From: Pseudomonas brassicacearum
GTDB lineage: Bacteria; Pseudomonadota; Gammaproteobacteria; Pseudomonadales; Pseudomonadaceae
DNA: 64,000 nucleotides
Assembly (NCBI RefSeq): GCF_003732225.1
Contig: NZ_MOBJ01000034.1
Coordinates: forward strand, 372,001-436,000
Direction: 5' to 3'
Notes under the pieces: model-generated
The model's database searches: none
What the model was told of the DNA's origin: nothing
Seen by the model: only the letters and a program-made list of their open reading frames with translations
Translations under genes and position numbers: made by a program
Shown here: in pieces, positions 51,373 to 58,697 of the stretch
How the letters are laid out: the number at the start of each line of letters is the position of its first letter
How positions within the stretch are numbered: the stretch's first letter is position 1

Positions 51373-52650
51373 TTACAAAATGTTCGAGTAATCCGCTTCG
51401 ATCCGGTCCAGGCTCAGGTGGTTGAGGAAGTTGGAGAAACACATCCAGGCCGACAAGGCGTTCATGTCACGGAACTGGTCCGGCAGGTACTTGGGTGGTT
51501 CCACCAGACCTTCATCCACCAACTGGCGCAGGGTTCGCATGTCTTCCAGGGTGGTTTTGCCGCAAAACAGCAAAGGGATCTGCTCAAGCTTGCCTTTACG
51601 CACGGCCAACTGAATGTAGTTGTAAACCATGATAAAGCCCTTGAGGTAGGACAAGTCTTTGGTAAATGGCAGACCATTTGGCACCGAACCACGGAAAACC
51701 CGACTAGCGTTGCCATAACTTTCAGCCATCTCGAAGCCTTGCTCACGGAAAAACTCGAAGATCTGCAAGAAGTCCGCGCCCTCCTCGACCATGTGAATCG
51801 CACGGGTACGGTTGGTCAGTTTGCGCAAGCGACTCGGGTAAGAAGCGAAGGTGATGATTTCCATCAGGATCGCCAGGCCTTCCTGGGTCACGGTCGAGGA
51901 CGGTGGACCTTTGGAGAGGAAGGTGCAGATCGGCTGGTTCAGACCGTTGAGGGTGGTGCCGACATGCACCAGTCCTTCATGGACTTCCAAAGCTCGCACA
52001 TCACGCTCGTTGAACATCGCGTCAGCACGAATCTTGATGTAGTCGGCACCGGCCGCCGCATCCGCGACGATACCGTCGGACTCGAACACCCGAATGGTTT
52101 CCTCGGCTTCGCCAAAAACCTTGTTCAAGCGGGTTTGCAGCAGGTGCACCGCTTCCTTGGCCGTGAGAATCTTCGGCTCGTCCTTGAGGTCGCCCCGGCC
52201 ATCGATGTTGTTCAGGTAGTCGGACATCATCAGGCCAAGGTCGGCCAGAGTCGGGTCGCCGGCGTGGAACGCATCGGAGGCTGCGCCGTAAAGCTCTTGC
52301 GAGATCAACCCGAAATCTTCGGTACCGCGTGCTTCAAGCATCCGCACCACCATGCGGTATTCCTTGCACATGCGCCGCATGATCTGACCGACCGGGTTGA
52401 ACTGACCGAGCTGACGGGTGATGTCGCGCTCGATGTTCTGGAACTCCAGCTTCACTTTGCTGGAGTCGAAAGACAGTGGCCGATTGAGGTAATAGTCACG
52501 GTCCACCGCGGGCATTTCCTTGCCTTTGGCCTTGAGGAAACCCTTGCGGATGTTGTCATCCCACTTGACCGCATCGAGTACCCGAATCGGCGTTTGCGCC
52601 AGCACTATGCGATCGGACAAGGTGCGTATCGTCTGCTGGTATTCGTCCAC
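51373..52650 (-). CDS. QEGLA-motif protein (flavohemoglobin expression-modulating family)
   Basis: Protein of 425 aa belonging to the family described as flavohemoglobin expression-modulating QEGLA motif proteins (DUF1704). It has TQEGLAILME near residue 255 and EVHEGLVHVGTT upstream, where the paired His/Glu pattern (HEGLVH plus the Glu of QEGLA) resembles a metallopeptidase active site. No signal peptide. It stands alone between REP pairs. The link to flavohemoglobin is from family naming only. Confidence 0.82.
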   Translation of the reverse strand: MDEYQQTIRTLSDRIVLAQTPIRVLDAVKWDDNIRKGFLKAKGKEMPAVDRDYYLNRPLSFDSSKVKLEFQNIERDITRQLGQFNPVGQIMRRMCKEYRMVVRMLEARGTEDFGLISQELYGAASDAFHAGDPTLADLGLMMSDYLNNIDGRGDLKDEPKILTAKEAVHLLQTRLNKVFGEAEETIRVFESDGIVADAAAGADYIKIRADAMFNERDVRALEVHEGLVHVGTTLNGLNQPICTFLSKGPPSSTVTQEGLAILMEIITFASYPSRLRKLTNRTRAIHMVEEGADFLQIFEFFREQGFEMAESYGNASRVFRGSVPNGLPFTKDLSYLKGFIMVYNYIQLAVRKGKLEQIPLLFCGKTTLEDMRTLRQLVDEGLVEPPKYLPDQFRDMNALSAWMCFSNFLNHLSLDRIEADYSNIL

Positions 52651-52755
52651 CCGGAACTCCTGTTTAAAACCGTTGCGTGTTGCGTTTATTGGACAAGGCG
52701 ATCACGACACGCCAGGACTTCATTCAACACTCCCTAAGCGCAGACGAGGGCCTTA

Positions 52756-52847
52756 TGTGGGAGCGAGCTTGCTCGCGATAGCAATTGAACAGTCGACATT
52801 CATGTTGAATGTCGGACCGTCATCGCGAGCAAGCTCGCTCCCACAGG
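52756..52847. repeat. REPIN-like pair, family A (copy 10)
   Basis: Two inverted REP cores. The spacer has ACATTCATGTTGAATGT. The right end abuts the stop codon of the TetR gene. Confidence 0.9.
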
Positions 52848-52848
52848 G

Positions 52849-53565
52849 TCAGACCGATGCCAGCACCAGGTGCATGTACCGGTTAAGAATACCGAGCATC
52901 TCTTCCTCGGCCTGCGGCTCTGCGTCGTTGAGCAGGCCCTGATATTCCATCCGGCCGACAATGGCCGTCAACACTTTGGCATCCTGCTGTGGCTCTAGGG
53001 AACCCAATACCTGGAAAAGCTGGCAGGTGCCCTGTAGGAGAATTTGCTGATGCGAGCGCACCAACAGTGCCAGACGCGGATTGAGCAAAGCTTCCTGGCG
53101 GAAGGCCTGCTCAGCCATCAAGTGCTCGCGGCGGTTGATCAGTTGCCGTTGGACATAGTCAGCCATCAGCCGCGCAATATCGTCAGCCAACTGTGAACGG
53201 GACTCGGGACTGCCATCGCCGCTAACCACCAATTCGCGCAACAGACCTTCATTGTTGGCCCACAACCTGGCCATGAAGGCGGCACTGCGCTCTACGTATT
53301 GAGCGAAGGTATCGGTGAGCAGGTCATCGATATCCTTGAAATAGTAAGTAGTCGCCGACAACGGCACGCCGGCTTCGGCGGCCACTGCACGGTGACGTAC
53401 CGCACGGACACCGTCGCGTACGACGATGCGCATCGCAGCATCGAGAATGTCCTGTCGACGCTGCTCGCTGCCCTGTCGGCTGGCCTTTCGGCCTTGGTAC
53501 TGAACACTTTCAGCGACCGCAGTGGCGATACCCGCTGCACCTTCTTGAGCCATTGCACGATTCAC
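52849..53565 (-). CDS. TetR-family transcriptional regulator
   Basis: Regulator of 238 aa, with the TetR helix-turn-helix in its N-terminal third (RRQDILDAAMRIVVRDGVRA; AGVPLSATTYYFKDIDDL) and a helical C-terminal domain. A GTG start at 53565 is preferred because AGAGGAA lies 8 bp before it; an ATG four codons later is possible. It is upstream of nothing on its own strand except a REP pair, so the target is unclear. A lysS-adjacent TetR gene is remembered in PAO1. Confidence 0.85.
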   Translation of the reverse strand: MNRAMAQEGAAGIATAVAESVQYQGRKASRQGSEQRRQDILDAAMRIVVRDGVRAVRHRAVAAEAGVPLSATTYYFKDIDDLLTDTFAQYVERSAAFMARLWANNEGLLRELVVSGDGSPESRSQLADDIARLMADYVQRQLINRREHLMAEQAFRQEALLNPRLALLVRSHQQILLQGTCQLFQVLGSLEPQQDAKVLTAIVGRMEYQGLLNDAEPQAEEEMLGILNRYMHLVLASV

Positions 53566-53627
53566 GACAGATATTCCTCTCTAACGTCAAAAGTAACCAA
53601 TTGATACGTTTGTACCAGACAGGCAAT

Positions 53628-53656
53628 AAAAAGCCGCCTGTTATAGGCGGCTTTTT
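53628..53656 (-). terminator. Rho-independent terminator after lysS
   Basis: A perfect 12-bp stem AAAAAGCCGCCT/AGGCGGCTTTTT with a 5-nt loop lies 11 bp after the lysS stop. A/T arms make it usable on both strands. Confidence 0.9.
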
Positions 53657-53667
53657 AATTGAAACAT

Positions 53668-55170
53668 TTACGCTTGCGGTCGCATGTGCGGGAACAGGAT
53701 CACATCGCGGATCGACGGCGAGTTGGTCAGCAGCATCACCAGACGGTCGATACCGATACCTTCACCGGCGGTCGGCGGCATGCCGTATTCCAGTGCGCGA
53801 ACGAAGTCAGCGTCGTAGTGCATGGCTTCGTCGTCGCCAGCGTCCTTGTCGGCCACCTGAGCCATGAAGCGCTCGGCCTGGTCTTCCGCGTCGTTCAACT
53901 CGGAGTAGGCGTTGGCGATTTCGCGGCCACCAATGAACAGCTCGAAACGGTCGGTGACGTTCGGGTTCTCGTCGTTACGACGGGCCAGCGGCGACACTTC
54001 GAACGGATACTGGGTAATGAAGTGCGGCTGTTCCAGCTTGTGCTCGACCAGTTCTTCGAAAATCATCACCTGCAGTTTGCCCAGACCTTCGAAGCCGAGC
54101 ACCTTGGCGCCGGCCTTCTTGGCGATGGCACGAGCCTTGTCGATGTCCTGCAGGTCGGCAGCGGTCAGATCCGGGTTGTACTTGAGGATCGAGTCGAACA
54201 CCGACAGGCGTACGAACGGCTCGCCGAAATGGAACACCTTGTCGCCGTACGGCACGTCGGTGCTGCCCAGAACCAGCTGCGCCAGTTCACGGAACAGTTC
54301 TTCGGTCAGGTCCATGTTGTCTTCGTAGTCGGCGTAAGCCTGGTAGAACTCCAACATGGTGAATTCAGGGTTGTGACGAGTCGAAACACCTTCGTTACGG
54401 AAGTTGCGGTTGATCTCGAAGACTTTCTCAAAACCGCCAACAACCAGCCGCTTGAGGTACAGCTCTGGCGCGATACGCAGGAACATTTCCATGTCCAGCG
54501 CATTGTGGTGAGTCTCGAACGGCTTGGCCGCTGCACCACCGGGAATGGTTTGCAGCATCGGCGTTTCGACTTCAAGGAAGTCACGCTTCATCAGGAAGCT
54601 GCGGATGTGTGCAATGACTTGCGAACGCACGCGGAACGTCTGACGCACGTCATCGTTGACGATCAGGTCAACGTAGCGCTGGCGGTAGCGCTGCTCGGTG
54701 TCAGACAGGCCGTGGTGCTTGTCCGGCAACGGGCGCAGCGATTTGGTCAGCAGACGCACGTCGGTCATTTCAACGTACAGGTCGCCCTTGCCGGAACGGG
54801 CCAGGGTACCAACGGCGGCAATGATGTCGCCCAGGTCCCAGGTTTTCACTGCGGCCAGGGTTTCTTCAGACAGGGTTTTACGGTTGACGTAAACCTGAAT
54901 GCGCCCGGACATGTCCTGAATCACCATGAACGAACCACGGTTGAGCATGAGACGACCGGCAACCTTGACCGGGATCGCAGCGTCTGCCAGCTCTTCCTTG
55001 GTCTTGTCCGCGTACTGTTTCTGCAAATCTTCGCAGTAGGCGTCGCGGCGGAAGTCGTTGGGGAAGGCCTGGCCCTTGGCGCGCTCGGCAGCAAGCTTTT
55101 CCTTGCGCAGGGCGATCAGGGAGTTTTCTTCCTGTTGCAGGGCTTGCGGATCGAGTTCTAGGTCGCTCAT
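53668..55170 (-). CDS. lysS: Lysyl-tRNA synthetase, class II
   Basis: Charges tRNA-Lys. The 500-aa protein has the OB-fold anticodon-binding domain (about 60-170) and the class II core with motif 2 (FRNEGVSTRHNPEFTMLE) and motif 3 (GIGIDRLVMLLT). It lies 71 bp downstream of prfB, the same order as in E. coli and PAO1, so probably co-transcribed. Confidence 0.97.
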   Translation of the reverse strand: MSDLELDPQALQQEENSLIALRKEKLAAERAKGQAFPNDFRRDAYCEDLQKQYADKTKEELADAAIPVKVAGRLMLNRGSFMVIQDMSGRIQVYVNRKTLSEETLAAVKTWDLGDIIAAVGTLARSGKGDLYVEMTDVRLLTKSLRPLPDKHHGLSDTEQRYRQRYVDLIVNDDVRQTFRVRSQVIAHIRSFLMKRDFLEVETPMLQTIPGGAAAKPFETHHNALDMEMFLRIAPELYLKRLVVGGFEKVFEINRNFRNEGVSTRHNPEFTMLEFYQAYADYEDNMDLTEELFRELAQLVLGSTDVPYGDKVFHFGEPFVRLSVFDSILKYNPDLTAADLQDIDKARAIAKKAGAKVLGFEGLGKLQVMIFEELVEHKLEQPHFITQYPFEVSPLARRNDENPNVTDRFELFIGGREIANAYSELNDAEDQAERFMAQVADKDAGDDEAMHYDADFVRALEYGMPPTAGEGIGIDRLVMLLTNSPSIRDVILFPHMRPQA

Positions 55171-55241
55171 GTCTTTAAATTTTCCATCACAGGTTCGTTG
55201 CCCCCGCCGATGACAGGGGACTTAAGGTCTAGACTGGCGGT

Positions 55242-56337
55242 TTACAGCCCTTGTTTCAGGCTCGCCACCAGGTATTCGTCGATATCGCCGTCGAGCACCT
55301 TGTCGCAGTCGCTGCGTTCGACGTTAGTACGCAAATCCTTGATTCGCGACTGGTCGAGCACATACGAGCGGATCTGGTGACCCCAGCCGATGTCCGACTT
55401 GGTGTCTTCCAGGGCTTGGGAGGCAGCGTTGCGTTTCTGCACTTCCTGCTCGTACAAGCGCGCCCGCAACATTTTCATCGCGGTGTCTTTGTTGGCGTGC
55501 TGGGAACGTTCGTTCTGGCAGCTGACCACAGTGTTGGTCGGTACGTGGGTGATACGTACGGCCGAGTCGGTGGTGTTTACGTGCTGACCACCGGCACCGG
55601 AGGAGCGGTAGGTGTCGATGCGCAGGTCCGACGGGTTGATGTCGATTTCGATGTTGTCATCGATTTCCGGCGACACGAACACGGCCGAGAACGAGGTGTG
55701 ACGACGGTTACCGGAGTCGTACGGGCTCTTGCGCACCAGACGGTGCACGCCGATTTCGGTCCGCAGCCAGCCAAAAGCGTATTCGCCCTTGATGTGCAGG
55801 GTTGCGCCCTTGATCCCGGCGACTTCACCGGCAGAGAGTTCCATGATGGTCGCGTCGAAACCGCGTTTATCCGCCCAGCGCAAGTACATGCGCAGCAGGA
55901 TGTTGGCCCAGTCCTGGGCTTCGGTACCGCCGGAGCCGGCCTGGATGTCCAGGTAGGCGTTGTTGGCGTCCATCTCGCCGCTGAACATACGGCGGAATTC
56001 GAGTTTTTCCAGGGACTCGCGCAGACGCTCGACTTCGGCAGCGACGTCATCGACGGCGGCCTGGTCTTCTTCCTCGGCGGACATCAGCAGCAGGTCCTTG
56101 GCGTCGGCAAGGCCGGTGTGCATCTGGTCGAGGGTTTCGACGATCTGCGCCAGCAGCGAGCGCTCGCGGCCCAGTTCCTGAGCGTACGACGGGTTGTTCC
56201 AGACATTCGGATCTTCAAGCTCGCGATTGACTTCAGTCAGACGCTCATGCTTTTGATCGTAGTCAAAGATACCCCCGAATAGTTTCGGAGCGCTCGGACA
56301 GGTCCTTGATACTGTTAAGGATCGGGTTGATTTCCAT
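55242..56337 (-). CDS. prfB: Peptide chain release factor 2, with programmed +1 frameshift
   Basis: Recognises UGA and UAA stop codons. The coding sequence is split: 24 codons from the ATG at 56337 (MEINPILNSIKDLSERSETI) end at CTT-TGA, and the frame resumes one base later at 56264 (DYDQKHERL) to 55242, giving 364 aa. GGQ of the peptidyl transferase loop is at about 249-251. The stop-codon-reading tripeptide at about 204-206 reads SPY, where E. coli has SPF. The residue matching E. coli 246 is Ser. The autoregulatory frameshift is described separately. Confidence 0.95.
56262..56278 (-). promoter_or_regulatory. prfB +1 programmed frameshift signal
   Basis: On the minus strand an internal Shine-Dalgarno-like CGGGGGTAT is followed by the slippery CTT-TGA-C, the classic RF2 autoregulation cassette. 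When RF2 is low, the ribosome pauses at UGA and shifts +1. Confidence 0.95.
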
Positions 56338-56642
56338 GGCGGGCAGCACTCGTTGGCGAACTTTTGAAAGCCGGCGAGTATAACGTAATCACGCTGTCAC
56401 GGCAGCCCGCCTGGCGGCTTTAGGGCGAATGGTTTTTGGATGAAAGCATATGAGAGGCGGACTCTTGTAGCAGCTGCCGAGCCCGCGAGGCTGCGTTCGG
56501 TTGCGCAGCAGCCGTAAAATCAGACAACGCGTACGTCCAGGTAAATCGCGTGCACCAGATTTGCGAGGACTTCGTCCTCGAACGCAGCCTCGCAGGCTCG
56601 ACAGCTGCTACGGGTGCCGCATTTCCATGTGCGGGCTGATCC
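56338..56642. repeat. Intergenic region with large inverted repeat, REP family C
   Basis: A 305-bp gap before prfB. GTAGCAGCTGCCGAGCCCGC (from 56467) and its imperfect complement ending AGCTGCTAC (56611) flank about 90 bp, with an inner hairpin GCGAGGACTTCGTCCTCG (56563-56580). It differs from families A and B. The proximal 56338-56466 presumably holds the prfB promoter; nothing else is seen. Confidence 0.75.
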
Positions 56643-57644
56643 TTACTCAATCCCCACCTGATTGCGCCCATTGTTCTTCGCCAGGTACAACCCCTTGTCC
56701 GCTGCCGAGATCAGTTGACGGTAATCACTGCCGGGCTGCGGGGTCATGGTCGAGAGGCCGATGCTGATCGTCAGGCTCGCACCTTCGGCCGGGAAAACAT
56801 GCGCAATCTTCATCCCGGCTACGGTCTGGCGGAGCTTTTCCGCGACCAGACGCGCCCCGACCGGCGAAGTATTGGGCAACACCAGTACGAACTCCTCACC
56901 ACCATAACGCGCCGGCAGATCGGAAGGCCGGCTGCTGGCATCGCGGATTGCCGTGGCGACTTTGCGCAGGGCTTCGTCGCCTTCCAGGTGGCCGAAGTTG
57001 TCGTTGTACAGCTTGAAGTGGTCGACATCGATCATCAACAGCGACAGTTGCGCCTGGTCACGCAAGGCCCGGCGCCATTCCAGCTCGAGGTATTCGTCGA
57101 AATGACGGCGGTTCGACAGGCCGGTCAGGCCATCGGAGTTCATCAACCGCTGGAGCACCAGGTTGGTGTCGAGCAACTGCTGCTGACTGACCCGCAACGC
57201 CCGGTAGGCCGCGTCGCGCTGGATCAGGGTGGTGTAGGAACGCGAGTGGTAGCGAATGCGCGCCACCAGTTCGATGTTGTCTGGCAGTTTGACCAGGTAA
57301 TCGTTGGCACCCGCGGCAAACGCCGCACTCTTGATCAGCGGGTCTTCCTTGGTCGAGAGCACGATGATCGGAATGTTTTTGGTCGCCGGGTGGTTGCGGT
57401 ATTCGCGCACCAGCGACAGGCCGTCCAGACCGGGCATGACCAGGTCCTGCAGAATCACCGTCGGCTTGATACGGATCGCCTGAGCAATGGCCTGGTGCGG
57501 ATCGGCGCAGAAATGGAAGTCGATGTTCTCTTCGTTCGCCAGCCCGCGGCGCACGGCTTCGCCGATCATCGCCTGGTCGTCGACCAGCAGCACCATCGCG
57601 GCGTTTTCATCGGTTTTAAAGTCGTCGAGCTGTAAATCATCCAT
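56643..57644 (-). CDS. wspR: Diguanylate cyclase response regulator WspR
   Basis: Output of the Wsp system: makes c-di-GMP when phosphorylated, raising exopolysaccharide and biofilm. The 333-aa protein has an N-terminal receiver domain with phospho-Asp 67 (VILQDLVMPG) and a C-terminal GGDEF domain with GGEEF near 250. The product-inhibition RxxD site is present just before it (RPSD). Forty-two bp separate it from wspF. It ends the wsp operon. Confidence 0.97.
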   Translation of the reverse strand: MDDLQLDDFKTDENAAMVLLVDDQAMIGEAVRRGLANEENIDFHFCADPHQAIAQAIRIKPTVILQDLVMPGLDGLSLVREYRNHPATKNIPIIVLSTKEDPLIKSAAFAAGANDYLVKLPDNIELVARIRYHSRSYTTLIQRDAAYRALRVSQQQLLDTNLVLQRLMNSDGLTGLSNRRHFDEYLELEWRRALRDQAQLSLLMIDVDHFKLYNDNFGHLEGDEALRKVATAIRDASSRPSDLPARYGGEEFVLVLPNTSPVGARLVAEKLRQTVAGMKIAHVFPAEGASLTISIGLSTMTPQPGSDYRQLISAADKGLYLAKNNGRNQVGIE

Positions 57645-57686
57645 GTGCGGTCACCTGAGTCAGGCAATAACAGCGGCAATGATGAA

Positions 57687-58697
57687 TCATTTTGCAAAGA
57701 TCTCCAGCAATCGTGGCGCTATCTTGTCCAGCGGGCGAATTTCCACAGCAGCATCGATGGCGGCGGCTGCTTTAGGCATGCCATATACCGCACTGCTGCG
57801 CTGATCCTGAGCAATGGTCAGGTAACCCTGCTGGCGCATCAATTTAAGTCCCTGGGCGCCATCGCGCCCCATGCCGGTCAGCAGCACACCGACTGCGTCA
57901 CCGTTCCAGTAACTGGCCACGCTTTCGAAAAACACGTCGATCGAGGGGCGGTAAATTTCGTTGACCGGCTCGGCGGTGTAGGCCAGCGTACCGTTCTTCA
58001 ACAAACGGATATGGTGATTGGTGCCCGCCAGCAACACCGTCCCGCTTCGCGGCGGCTCGCCTTCCTGAGCCAGGCGCACATCCAGACCGCTGGCGCTGCT
58101 GAGCCATTCAGCCATACCGGCCGCGAATACCTGGTCAACGTGCTGAACCAGCACGATGGCCGGCGCAAAATCGCGCGGCAGGCCCTTGAGCAAGACTTCC
58201 AGCGCCGCCGGCCCACCGGCGGAAGAACCGATGGCCACCAGGCTCTGGCGCTGTCCGGAGCTGCGCGGATGGGTCGGCGCCGATCGCACGCGGTTACCGC
58301 GTTCGCCGATCAGCCAGCCGATATTCAGGATCTTGCGCAGCAGCGGCGCTGCGGCATCTTTCGGATCGCCCGCGCCGAGGGCCGGGGTATCGACCACATC
58401 CAGCGCGCCGTGGCCCATGGCCTCGAACACCCGGTGGACATTTTGCTGCCGATCCACCGTGACGATGACAATGGCGCACGGGGTCTCGGCCATGATCCGC
58501 CGGGTGGCTTCGACGCCATCCATGACCGGCATGATCAGGTCCATCAGGATCAGGTCCGGGGTGAACTCGGCGCAGCGTTGCACCGCCTCGGCACCGTTGC
58601 TGGCGACCCAGACCACCTCATGCGCCGGTTCGAACGCCAAGGCTCGACGCAGGGCCTCCACGGCCATGGGCATATCGTTGACGATAGCGATCTTCAT
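57687..58697 (-). CDS. wspF: Chemotaxis-type methylesterase WspF
   Basis: CheB-like methylesterase that resets WspA signalling; loss-of-function mutants of wspF give wrinkly, high-c-di-GMP colonies. The 336-aa protein has a receiver domain with Asp 53 (LILMDLIMPV) and a C-terminal esterase domain with catalytic Ser in AIGSSAGGPAAL, His in LVQHVD and Asp in GMGRDGAQGL. All key residues are intact. Its start overlaps the wspE stop (ATGA). Confidence 0.96.
   Translation of the reverse strand: MKIAIVNDMPMAVEALRRALAFEPAHEVVWVASNGAEAVQRCAEFTPDLILMDLIMPVMDGVEATRRIMAETPCAIVIVTVDRQQNVHRVFEAMGHGALDVVDTPALGAGDPKDAAAPLLRKILNIGWLIGERGNRVRSAPTHPRSSGQRQSLVAIGSSAGGPAALEVLLKGLPRDFAPAIVLVQHVDQVFAAGMAEWLSSASGLDVRLAQEGEPPRSGTVLLAGTNHHIRLLKNGTLAYTAEPVNEIYRPSIDVFFESVASYWNGDAVGVLLTGMGRDGAQGLKLMRQQGYLTIAQDQRSSAVYGMPKAAAAIDAAVEIRPLDKIAPRLLEIFAK

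Noticed and set aside
55197..55241. Possible gene or site between prfB and lysS
   Set aside because: The gap is short and holds only the expected lysS translation start region; no structure worth reporting was seen.
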